Part shown: piece by piece, positions 12,411 to 20,940 of the stretch
Position numbering within the stretch: the first letter of the stretch is position 1
Layout: each line of letters starts with the position of its first letter
Source: Salvelinus alpinus
Lineage: Eukaryota > Chordata > Actinopteri > Salmoniformes > Salmonidae
Direction: 5' to 3'
NCBI RefSeq assembly: GCF_045679555.1
Contig: NW_027256027.1
Location: forward strand, 1-64,000
DNA length: 64,000 nucleotides
Position numbers and translations under genes: made by a program
The notes under the pieces: model-generated
The model's input: the letters and a program-made list of their open reading frames with translations, nothing else
What the model was told of the DNA's origin: nothing
The model's database searches: none

Positions 12411-12838
12411 TGCTCAACATGACATGCTCAACATGAGCTCCTGATATATTTGATTTTTTTTGGGTTTTTAGAATGAGATAAACACTCTAATCGAAGAAGA
12501 ATTCCAGACAAGAAGTAATGAACAACAACTCTATTCATTCAGAATAGAAAAAAAAAAAAAAACTTTGCGCCTCAAGTTAAGAAGTTTTGAGTCTAGCTAG
12601 CTACACATCAAAGACCTAGCCAGCAGACTAACAAGCTAGCCAGAAGAAACGAGCTAGAACAAACCTAGCAAGGGCAGTTAATACAACTACATCAAACGAC
12701 CAAACTGAGTGAGTAAACCAAAAAGGAGCACGGACTAACTGTAAACATATCTTCAGTCTTTTGTGTGAGGATTTTTCACTCTTTTTGCTGTTTTTTGAAC
12801 TAAAGTAGCGCGAACAGCAGACAAACAAATCGGTTGCC
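12411..12838 (+). other. LINE 5' region with 14-bp direct repeat and A tract
   Basis: The element opens with two direct copies of a 14-bp motif, TGCTCAACATGA plus two bases, at 12411 and 12425. A run of about 17 A lies near 12548-12562, then a stretch rich in CTAGC/GCTAGC motifs (about 12590-12660). No ORF of note precedes ORF1. The region is presumably the 5' UTR and internal promoter of the LINE, but the A tract could also mark the 3' end of a separate short insertion at 12411-12562. Confidence 0.6.
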
Positions 12839-14817
12839 ATGGCAACGGGGCAGCAGAACAGCGCAGCAGTAGCGGTAGTAGCAGAGCGCACAGACACCAT
12901 GTCCCCACTCCCCCTCAGCGCAGAATCCATTCTCTACCCAAAAAAGGCCAAAAATGACACAATGAGGAAAACTTTTAAACAGAAACTACTAGAGGAGAGG
13001 CCAGAAACCCTTTTTGCAGACCTCTACAAAAACGGTGATTTTTGGCCCTCACTGACCAGCCAAATGCATGGCGCTCAGCAGTCTGCTCTCACTACCCATG
13101 CATAAAGAAAGAGGGAATCTGTAATGGGTGGAAGCTGAAAATCAAAGAGACAGACGACCCTGACAGCACCATGATAACAATCAACCTCTACAAGACTGGA
13201 ACTGTCATGGTGCAAGGTAACATTAGGCTGTTTGAAACAGACTTTCAGACCATTAAGGAGAGAGCGGAGAGAGAAAAGGACACCACCAGTGACATGCCCT
13301 CCCACAAGAGAAACTCCACCAGCACCACCCTCACCCCTACCCTCCCCACCCAAACAAGCACATCCAGCACCTCTCTTCCCACCATAGTGGAGGACACGCC
13401 CCAGGAGGAGAGCGACCCCCTCAGTGCAGAGCAGGCTCAGGCCCTCCTCACCACCATGGCTGCCATGAGGGATGAGTTCACCAAACTGGAGGGGGAGGTG
13501 GTCCTGCTCAGGGAGAGCGTGAGCAAACAGCAACCAGACAACCACACCTTAGAGGAGCTCCTAACCAAGGTGAGGACAGAGCAGGACAGCAGCCTTGCAA
13601 CACAGCTGAAAGAGGTTCAGCAAGAGAGAGACGGACTCAAGAGAGAGCTGGCTGATCTAACAAAGGAGGTGAGAGAGCTCCAAAAAGACAGGCAGAGCAG
13701 CAATAAGGAGCTGACCGCACTAAGAGAGGAGCTGCAGGAGAGAAAGAGAGCAGAGGACAGGCTGCAGGAGCAGATAGATCACCACCCTATGACCTGCCCT
13801 CACACAGCAGAGGAACCCAGCTCAACCAGCCAGACTTCCCCAGCCCTGGCTGCTGCATCCCTCCTCCCCAACCCACAGAACAGCCTCCCACTGACAGTGG
13901 CACCGACACAGACCAGCCACACCCCAGCTCCAACACCCACCAGCCCCCCCTCTGCCCCCCCCAGTCCAGAAGAAACACTGGCTGACATCGTCCTGTTAAT
14001 GGACTCAAATGGGAAGTATGTTCAGGAGAAGAAACTTTTCCCTAGACACAAAACGAGAAAGGTGTGGTGCCCAACAACGCAGAGTGCCATGGAGCTGCTT
14101 GATAAGAACCATCTCGGGTCGCCAAGCCACATAATCATACACACTGGAAGCAACGACCTGCGTGCTCAGCAGGAGAGGGTGGCCACTTCACTACGGGGAG
14201 TGATTGAGAAGGCCTCCGCAATCTTCCCCAACACAAGAATCATAGTGTCAACCCTTCTACAGAGGAGGGACTTCCACCCTGCCACAATCCAAAGAATAAA
14301 CGCCAGCCTATCCCGGGACTGTGCCCTGCGACCCAATGTACACCTGGCCCACCATCCCACCCTCGATCTGGACTGTCTCTATGACCATGTTCACCTGTAC
14401 AGGGAGACAGTCCCCATCCTTGCCAAGACTCTCAAGGACGTCGCTTTAAACCGCAGCCCGACCTCTCCACCCAGGAACAGCAGAGCAATCTCCACCCTGC
14501 CGAGATCACCGAGACAACATCCCGGACCAGCACCCTGGACCCCCCAGCCACGACCACAGCACCACCAACCTCAATGCCCACCACAGCCAGCGCAGCACAG
14601 ACCACCCCAGCCCAGCTTCAGAGCCACCCAGACGAGGCCTCCCACCCCCCTGCCCCCCACCGCAGACCCACACCTGGAGGAGCCACAGCCCAGCAGGCAG
14701 AGCTACGCACAGGCTGTGAGAGGAGCAACTGGCCCAGCCCCCACCAACCAAATGAGTGACATCAAACAAATGCTGAGTCTACTATGCTCACATGTGATGG
14801 GCCGAGGGTCATGGTAA
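12839..14817 (+). CDS. LINE ORF1 protein (coiled coil plus SGNH-esterase-like), one probable frameshift
   Basis: The likely start is the ATG at 12839, in a strong context (GCCATGG). That frame runs to 13105, but homologous-looking sequence continues in another frame open from 13042 to the stop at 14815-14817. That frame has no ATG before 13171, so a 1-base loss or 2-base gain around 13,050-13,105 is the simplest reading. Counting from 13042, about residues 135-255 are a charged coiled coil (heptad-like ERDGLKRELADLTKEVRELQ). A Pro/Ser/Thr linker follows, then an SGNH-hydrolase-like domain: block I MDSNG with Ser322, block III HTGSND (367-372), and the Asp448-x-x-His451 dyad in DHVH. The tail is Pro-rich. 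CR1/L2 LINE ORF1 proteins of this kind bind RNA and form RNPs; the role of the esterase is unclear. With the frameshift this copy would make only a truncated product. Confidence 0.85.
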
Positions 14818-15015
14818 GATGAGCACATGAACTCCACCATTCTCACACTACATCCACCCAAGTGGCATGACACAAATTCTATCTTAAATTATAAACAAAT
14901 CACATTTGCAAAATAAGAGTTTACTTTAATTGAAAAGTCCTATTTTAATGGTTCTTCTTGGATTGTGAGTGTTTGTCTCATTTTGAAAGGTAAAGAAAAT
15001 AAAATAAAAAAAGTG
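14818..15015 (+). other. LINE inter-ORF spacer
   Basis: This is an AT-rich spacer of about 198 bp between the ORF1 stop and the first in-frame ATG of ORF2. The ORF2 frame is open from 14965 but begins there with GTG, which I do not take as the start. How ORF2 is translated, whether by reinitiation or otherwise, is not visible here. Confidence 0.6.
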
Positions 15016-18000
15016 ATGAAGTCTTTTTACGTTGCATGTTGGAATTTACAAGGATTGAAGTCCTCTGCTTTTGGGCTAAAGAGCAGAAACCCAGACTTCC
15101 TGAAAGAAATTGATGATGTTGATATTGTAGTACTACAGGAAACATGGTGCAGAGGTGATGTTTCCACTGGCTGTCCACTAGGTTATAGGGAGATAATCAT
15201 ACCATCCACTAAATTAAAAGGAATCAAACAGGGCAGAGACTCAGGGGGAATGCTAATATGGTATAAATCTGAACTAATTAATTCAATCGAATTGATCAAA
15301 ACAGGAGAATTCTTTATCTGGTTAAAAATAAACAAGGAGGCTATCTTGACAGATAAAAACGTCTTCCTCTGTGCCACATACATTCCCCCCTCAGAGTCAC
15401 CCTACTTCAATGAAGAGAGTTTCTCCATTCTAGAGGGGGAGATTAGTCACTTTCAGGCCCAAGGCAACGTACTGGTCTGTGGAGACCTGAATGCTAGAAC
15501 AGCAGAAGAACAAGACACTATTAACAGTCATGGGGATAAACACCTACCAGGAAGCAACAACCTTTCCCTCCCCACATACCCCCACAGAAACAACTATGAC
15601 AAAGTGAAAAACAAAAACGGAGTACAGCTCCTGAGGCTCTGTCGAACACTGGGTCTGTACATAGTCAATGGCAGGCTGAGAGGAGACTCTTTTGGTAGGT
15701 ACACCTACAGCTCATCTCTTGGCAGCAGCACTGTAGACTACTTCCTCACCGACCTAAACCCAGAGTCTCTCAGAGCCTTCACAGTCAGCCCACTAACACC
15801 TCTCTCAGACCACAGTAAAATCACAGTGTATCTGAGAAGAGCAGAACCCAACCATGAAGCATCACGGCCCAATAAATTACATGGTACTAAACAAGCCTAT
15901 AGATGGAGTGCAAACAGTACAGACATCTACCAAAAAGCAATTAGTAGCCAAAAAATACAATCTCTCCTGGACAACTTTTTAGCCTTAACGTTCTCCTTCA
16001 GCAATGAAGGTGTAAATTTGGCCGTTAGGAACATCAACTTTATATTTTACAAATTAGCCTCCTTGGCTAATCTAAAGAAGCATAAGAGCAAACCAAAAAT
16101 AACAGATAATGAAAAATGGTTTGATAATGATTGCAAAAATCTAAGAAAGTCATTGAGAAATATATCTAATCAAAAACACAGAGAACCAGACAACAAAAAT
16201 ATACGCCTTCAATATGGGGAAACACTGAAGCAATACAAACGCACCCTAAGAACAAAAAAGGAACAGCACATTAGAAATCAGCTGGATGGAATTGAGGAAT
16301 CCATAGAATCAAACCACTTCTGGGAGAATTGGAATAAATTAAACAAACCTCATCATGAGGAATTGGCTATCCAAAATGGGGATATGTGGAGAAATCACTT
16401 TGCAAACCTCTACAGCAATATAACAAAGAGCCCAGAACAAAAATATATACAAGAAAAATTACAAATCCTTGAATTAGCAGTCAAAGACTATCAGAATCCT
16501 GTGGATACCCCAATTACAGAAGAAGAATTATTGGAAAAACTATGCAATCTCCAACCCAAAAAGGCCTGTGGTGCTGATGGTATTTTAAATGAAATGATCA
16601 AATATACAGACCACAAATTCAAATTGGCTATACTCAAACTCTTCAACATTATCCTCACTGCAGGTATTTTCCCCGATATTTGGAACCAGGGATTGATCAC
16701 ACCAATCTATAAAAATGGAGACAAATTTGACCCAAATAATTACAGAGGAATTTGCGTTAACAGCAACTTGGGGAAAATTCTCTGCAGTATTATAAATAGC
16801 AGACTACATCATTTCCTTGACGAACACAACGTCCTGAGCAGAAGCCAGATTGGATTTCTAAAAAATTATCGTACAACAGACCACATTTACACCCTCCACA
16901 CTCTAATTGATAAACAAGTTAACCAAAACAAAGGCAAAATCTACTCGTGTTTTGTAGATTTCAAGAAAGCATTTGATTCAATTTGGCACGAAGGTCTTTT
17001 TTATAAACTAATAGAAAGTGGTATTGGAGGGAAAACATATGATTTTATTAAATCAATGTACACTAAAAACAAATGTGCGGTTAAAATTGGCAACAAGCAA
17101 ACAGACTTCTTCTCTCAGGGGCGTGGAGTGAAACAGGGCTGCCCAATAAGTCCAACATTATTTAACATCTACATTAATGAATTGGCAAAAATATTAGAAG
17201 AATCGGCAGCACCTGGTATCACCCTACACAACACTGAAATCAAGTGTCTGCTGTACGCAGATGACCTGGTGCTGCTGTCTCCCACTAAAGAGGGGTTACA
17301 GCAGCACCTAGATCGTCTTCACAGGTTCTGTCAGACCTGGGCTCTGACCGTTAACCTAAAAAAAACAAATATAATGATATTCCAAAAAAGGTCGGGAAAT
17401 AAGGATGACAAATATAAATTCTATTTGGACACAGTTCTATTAGAACACACCAAAAACTACACATATCTAGGACTAAATATCAGCAACACAGGTAGCTTTC
17501 ACATGGCTGTGAATGAGCTGAGAGACAAAGCAAGAAGAGCATTCTATGCCATTAAAAGGAACATCAAAATTGAAATTCCAATTAGAATCTGGCTCAAAAT
17601 TTTTCAATCAGTTATAGAACCAATTGCTCTATATGGTAGTGAAGTATGGGGTCCACTCTCTAATAATGAATTTACCAAATGGGACAAACATCCAATTGAA
17701 ATATTGCATGCAGAGTTTTGCAAGACTGTTTTGCAAGTACAAAGAAAAACTCCAAATAACGCATGTAGGGCAGAATTGGGCCAATACCCCCTCCTCATTC
17801 GAATAGAAAAAAGAGCCATCAAATTTTACAACCATCTAAAAACAAGTGACCCCAAAACATTCCATCACACAGCTCTACAATGTCAAGAGATGAAACCAGA
17901 GAAGAGTCCCCTCAGCCAGCTAGTTCTGAGGCTCAGTTCACCAACCCAAACCAACCCCATAGAGCCTCGGGACAGCCCTCAGAAAATCTGGCCCAACCAA

Positions 18001-18471
18001 ATCATCACAAAACAAAAAGAAAAATATATAACCTATTGGAAAGACACCACAAAAAATCAAAGTAAACTTCAATGCTATTTGTCTCTAAACAGACAGTACA
18101 TGGTGGCAGACTATCTGACCACTGTGACTGATAGAAAACTGAGGAAAACATTGACTAGGTACAGACTCAGTGAGCACAGTCTGGCTATAGAGACCGGTCG
18201 TCACAGACAAACCTGGCTGCCCAGAGAGGACAGGCTGTGCTCACTCTGCTCCAGGGGAGAGGTAGAGACAGAAGTGCATTTCCTACTACACTGTGACAAA
18301 TACTCAGACCTAAGAGCATATTTCTTTCCCAAAATTATAATTCAATACAAAGAATTTGAAACTATAAAAGATGAAGAAAAAATCAAATATTTATTGGGTG
18401 AAAAGCCAAAATGTGCAGTTTTGGCAGCCAAATATGTGTCCTCCTGCCACAACCTGAGGGACAGCCAGTGA
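15016..18471 (+). CDS. LINE ORF2 polyprotein: AP endonuclease and reverse transcriptase
   Basis: The 1,151-codon frame is uninterrupted from the ATG at 15016 to TGA at 18469-18471. The endonuclease domain (about residues 1-270) shows the expected catalytic motifs: CWNLQGL near the start, QETW with Glu42, GDLNART (Asp157, Asn159), and SDH at 264-266. The reverse transcriptase (about 460-800) has FVDFKKAFD at 646-654, GVKQGCPISP with QGCPIS from 707, and the active-site YADD at 747-750. A C-terminal zinc-knuckle-like motif C-x2-C-x9-H-x4-C uses Cys1075, Cys1078, His1088 and Cys1093. The protein nicks target DNA and primes cDNA from the nick (target-primed reverse transcription). All key residues I checked are present, so the enzyme could be active, although ORF1 of this copy is broken. 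Confidence 0.95.
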   Translation: MKSFYVACWNLQGLKSSAFGLKSRNPDFLKEIDDVDIVVLQETWCRGDVSTGCPLGYREIIIPSTKLKGIKQGRDSGGMLIWYKSELINSIELIKTGEFFIWLKINKEAILTDKNVFLCATYIPPSESPYFNEESFSILEGEISHFQAQGNVLVCGDLNARTAEEQDTINSHGDKHLPGSNNLSLPTYPHRNNYDKVKNKNGVQLLRLCRTLGLYIVNGRLRGDSFGRYTYSSSLGSSTVDYFLTDLNPESLRAFTVSPLTPLSDHSKITVYLRRAEPNHEASRPNKLHGTKQAYRWSANSTDIYQKAISSQKIQSLLDNFLALTFSFSNEGVNLAVRNINFIFYKLASLANLKKHKSKPKITDNEKWFDNDCKNLRKSLRNISNQKHREPDNKNIRLQYGETLKQYKRTLRTKKEQHIRNQLDGIEESIESNHFWENWNKLNKPHHEELAIQNGDMWRNHFANLYSNITKSPEQKYIQEKLQILELAVKDYQNPVDTPITEEELLEKLCNLQPKKACGADGILNEMIKYTDHKFKLAILKLFNIILTAGIFPDIWNQGLITPIYKNGDKFDPNNYRGICVNSNLGKILCSIINSRLHHFLDEHNVLSRSQIGFLKNYRTTDHIYTLHTLIDKQVNQNKGKIYSCFVDFKKAFDSIWHEGLFYKLIESGIGGKTYDFIKSMYTKNKCAVKIGNKQTDFFSQGRGVKQGCPISPTLFNIYINELAKILEESAAPGITLHNTEIKCLLYADDLVLLSPTKEGLQQHLDRLHRFCQTWALTVNLKKTNIMIFQKRSGNKDDKYKFYLDTVLLEHTKNYTYLGLNISNTGSFHMAVNELRDKARRAFYAIKRNIKIEIPIRIWLKIFQSVIEPIALYGSEVWGPLSNNEFTKWDKHPIEILHAEFCKTVLQVQRKTPNNACRAELGQYPLLIRIEKRAIKFYNHLKTSDPKTFHHTALQCQEMKPEKSPLSQLVLRLSSPTQTNPIEPRDSPQKIWPNQIITKQKEKYITYWKDTTKNQSKLQCYLSLNRQYMVADYLTTVTDRKLRKTLTRYRLSEHSLAIETGRHRQTWLPREDRLCSLCSRGEVETEVHFLLHCDKYSDLRAYFFPKIIIQYKEFETIKDEEKIKYLLGEKPKCAVLAAKYVSSCHNLRDSQ

Positions 18472-18824
18472 AAAATGCAAAGTAATGTTGATAATATTTC
18501 CCATTTAGCTTAGTTTTGTTTTGTCTTTCATACCAGGTCATATGTCTTCTCCAGTCATGTTGACACTGGTCTACTACTGTTGCTTTAATGTATTGTTGTT
18601 CTGATTAATATTGTTGTTGTAGTTGCTGTTAATGGTAATCCCATGTCCACTACTACTATTATTATTGCTGTTGGTTCCACCATTTATTTATATATAAATA
18701 TATATATATTTTGTATATATATACATATATATATTAGATTTTTATTTTTCGATATGTATACTTTGACAATGTAAGTAATAATGAACTTGCCATGTCAATA
18801 AAGTCAATTGAATTGAAAAAAAAA
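18472..18824 (+). other. LINE 3' UTR, AT-rich tract, poly(A) signal and tail
   Basis: The 3' UTR contains short TTG and ACT trinucleotide runs (about 18585-18660) and a TA-rich stretch near 18685-18735. AATAAA is at 18797-18802, followed by a doubled ATTGA motif and nine A at 18816-18824. The array resumes immediately after. The ATTGAATTGAAA terminus looks like the recognition end used by the element's own reverse transcriptase, by analogy with other CR1/L2 LINEs. Confidence 0.8.
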
Positions 18825-19714
18825 TTGAGAGGAGACTACTACTGAGGGTAGAGAGAGAGGAGACTACTACTGAGGGTAGAGAGAGAGAGGAGACTACTAC
18901 TGAGGGTAGAGAGAGAGAGGAGACTACTACTGAGGGTAGAGAGAGAGAGGAGACTACTACTGAGGGTAGAGAGAGAGAGGAGACTACTACTGAGGGGAGA
19001 GAGAGAGAGGAGACTACTACTGAGGGTAGAGAGAGAGAGGAGACTACTACTGAGGGTAGAGAGAGAGAGGAGACTACTACTGAGGGTAGAGAGAGAGAGG
19101 AGACTACTACTGAGGGTAGAGAGAGAGAGGAGACTACTACTGAGGGTAGAGAGAGAGAGGAGACTACTACTGAGGGTAGAGAGAGAGAGGAGACTACTAC
19201 TGAGGGTAGAGAGAGAGAGGAGACTACTACTGAGGGTAGAGAGAGAGAGGAGACTACTACTGAGGGTAGAGAGAGAGAGGAGACTACTACTGAGGGTAGA
19301 GAGAGAGAGGAGACTACTACTGAGGGTAGAGAGAGAGAGGAGACTACTACTGAGGGTAGAGAGAGAGAGGAGACTACTACTGAGGGTAGAGAGAGAGAGG
19401 AGACTACTACTGAGGGTAGAGAGAGAGAGGAGACTACTACTGAGGGTAGAGAGAGAGAGGAGACTACTACTGAGGGTAGAGAGAGAGAGGAGACTACTAC
19501 TGAGGGTAGAGAGAGAGAGGAGACTACTACTGAGGGTAGAGAGAGAGAGGAGACTACTACTGAGGGGGGAGAGAGAGGAGACTACTACTGAGGGTAAAGA
19601 GAGAGGAGACTACTACTGAGGGTGAGAGAGAGAGAGGAGACTACTACTGAGGGTAGAGAGAGAGAGGAGACTACTACTGAGGGTAGAGAGAGAGAGGAGA
19701 CTACTACTGAGGGT

Positions 19715-19746
<32 letters not shown>

Positions 19747-20295
19747 CTACTACTGAGGGTAGAGAGAGAGAGGAGACTACTACTGAGGGTAGAGAGAGAG
19801 AGAGAGAGAGGAGACTACTACTGAGGGTAGAGAGAGAGAGAGGAGACTACTACTGAGGGTTTAGAGAGAGAGGAGACTACTACTGAGGGTAGAGAGAGAG
19901 AGAGAGGAGACTACTATTGAGGGTAGAGAGAGAGAGGAGACTACTACTGAGGGTAGAGAGAGAGAGGAGACTACTACTGAGGGTAGAGAGAGAGAGGAGA
20001 CTACTACTGAGGGTAGAGAGAGAGAGGAGACTACTACTGAGGGTAGAGAGAGAGAGGAGACTACTACTGAGGGTAGAGAGAGAGAGGAGACTACTACTGA
20101 GGGTAGAGAGAGAGAGGAGACTACTACTGAGGGTAGAGAGAGAGAGGAGACTACTACTGAGGGTAGAGAGAGAGAGGAGACTACTACTGAGGGTAGAGAG
20201 AGAGAGGAGACTACTACTGAGGGTAGAGAGAGAGAGAGGAGACTACTACTGAGGGTAGAGAGAGAGAGGAGACTACTACTGAGGGTAGAGAGAGA
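18825..20295 (+). repeat. 30-bp purine-rich minisatellite array, right block
   Basis: This is the same 30-bp unit as the left block, about 48 copies. From 18880 to about 19560 nearly every unit is exactly 30 bp, much more regular than the left block. Expanded GA runs appear at about 19720-19742 and 19796-19810. One unit has a GGGTTTAG variant at 19858-19863. The array stops about 30 bp before the next ncapg acceptor. Confidence 0.97.
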
Positions 20296-20324
20296 TGTAA
20301 CTCCTAATGTCTTCATCTCTACAG

Positions 20325-20372
20325 AAGCTGCCAACCAGGACCTGGACCAGTCTGCCAAGAGGCCCAAGAGAG
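20325..20372 (+). CDS. ncapg: ncapg exon C
   Basis: A 48-nt exon follows a well-formed acceptor: CTCCTAATGTC branch-like sequence, then CTTCATCTCTACAG ending at 20324. In phase 1 it reads (G)AA then AANQDLDQSAKRPKR and passes one G to the next exon. The donor is AG|GTATTA with GT at 20373-20374. The peptide is basic and polar, as expected for the disordered C-terminal tail of CAP-G. Conservation is low, so the call rests mainly on splice sites and on phase agreement with both neighbours. Confidence 0.75.
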
Positions 20373-20437
20373 GTATTACCCCATCTTACACACCTCCTGC
20401 TAACCTCTGACAGGGTTGAGCACCACAAACAGCTGAT

Positions 20438-20476
<39 letters not shown>
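20373..20476 (+). repeat. Short intron ending in a (TG)n tract at the acceptor
   Basis: This 104-bp intron ends in about 17 TG dinucleotides (20440-20474) running directly into the TAG acceptor. There is no conventional polypyrimidine tract. UG-rich tracts beside 3' splice sites are known targets of TDP-43 and CELF proteins in other genes, so exon D could be subject to repeat-length-dependent splicing; that is inference. Confidence 0.8.
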
Positions 20477-20546
20477 GTCAGAGGAAACCCTCCACAGCCA
20501 AAGGAGCCAAGAAGTCCAGCAGATCGGCAGAGTCCTCCGAGGAGAG
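20477..20546 (+). CDS. ncapg: ncapg exon D (GQRK basic tail segment)
   Basis: A 70-nt exon reads, from the carried G, GQRKPSTAKGAKKSSRSAESSEE and then two bases (AG) passed on in phase 2. The acceptor is GTGTAG at 20471-20476; the donor is AG|GTGAGA with GT at 20547-20548, a strong consensus match. The GQRK start resembles the corresponding basic tail of vertebrate NCAPG. The many Ser residues near Lys/Arg are potential mitotic kinase sites, which is inference only. Confidence 0.78.
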
Positions 20547-20565
20547 GTGAGAGGAGGGGAGGGGA

Positions 20566-20846
20566 GGGGTGTGTGTTGAGGGTGTGTGTGTGTGTGTTGA
20601 GGGTGTGTGTGTGTGTGTTGAGGGGGTGTGTGTGTGTTGAGGGGGTGTGTGTGTGTTGAGGGGGTGTGTGTGTGTTGAGGGGGTGTGTGTGTGTTGAGGG
20701 GGTGTGTGTGTGTTGAGGGGGTGTGTGTGTGTTGAGGGGGGGAGTGTGTGTTGGGGGTGTGTGTGTGTGTGTTGAGGAGGGGAGTGTGTGTGTTGAGGGG
20801 GTGTGTGTGTGTTGAGGGGGTGTGTGTGTGTTGAGGGGGTGTGTGT
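20566..20846 (+). repeat. 19-bp TG/GA minisatellite in the last intron
   Basis: About a dozen copies of TTGAGGGGGTGTGTGTGTG occur, with TTGA at 20637, 20656 and 20675 giving a 19-bp period. Flanking copies are slightly longer or diverged. Each carries a run of three to six G on the plus strand. No coding role. Confidence 0.93.
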
Positions 20847-20940
20847 GAACATTGTACCATGAAGTAGTATTGTATTAGTATCTTAATCGTCCCTGAATGT
20901 TGAAATGGATCCGTTCTGTACATCACCTTTAACTTCTTCT
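20847..20940 (+). other. Unique sequence between two minisatellites
   Basis: Ninety-odd bases of non-repetitive intron. I see no gene or clear regulatory motif. An ATG at 20905 opens a long frame into the CT-rich array, but it is repeat-driven. Confidence 0.5.

Larger units (their letters stand above)
12411..18824 (+). mobile_element. Full-length non-LTR retrotransposon (CR1/L2-type LINE)
   Basis: An insertion of about 6.4 kb lies within the 30-bp array, in the same orientation as ncapg. It has a 5' region of about 430 bp, ORF1 with a coiled coil and SGNH-esterase-like domain, ORF2 with AP endonuclease and reverse transcriptase, and a 350-bp 3' UTR with AATAAA and a short A tail. The esterase in ORF1 and the apurinic-type endonuclease place it in the Jockey/CR1/L2 group; the exact clade is uncertain, and Tx1-like or other APE-type LINEs are the alternative. 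Left boundary is the end of the GA run near 12410; right boundary is the A tail at 18816-18824, followed by TTGAGAGGAGAC of the array. No target-site duplication can be distinguished because both flanks are GA repeats. The intact ORF2 suggests a fairly recent insertion. Confidence 0.93.

Noticed and set aside
13075..13545. Minus-strand frames across LINE ORF1 and ORF2
   Set aside because: Shadows of the sense ORFs, which have clear domains and motifs.
12300..18850. Target-site duplication around the LINE
   Set aside because: Both flanks are GA repeats, so any short match is uninformative.
20276..20926. Minus-strand Thr/His/Pro repeat frame
   Set aside because: Antisense of TG-rich minisatellites and of real ncapg exons.
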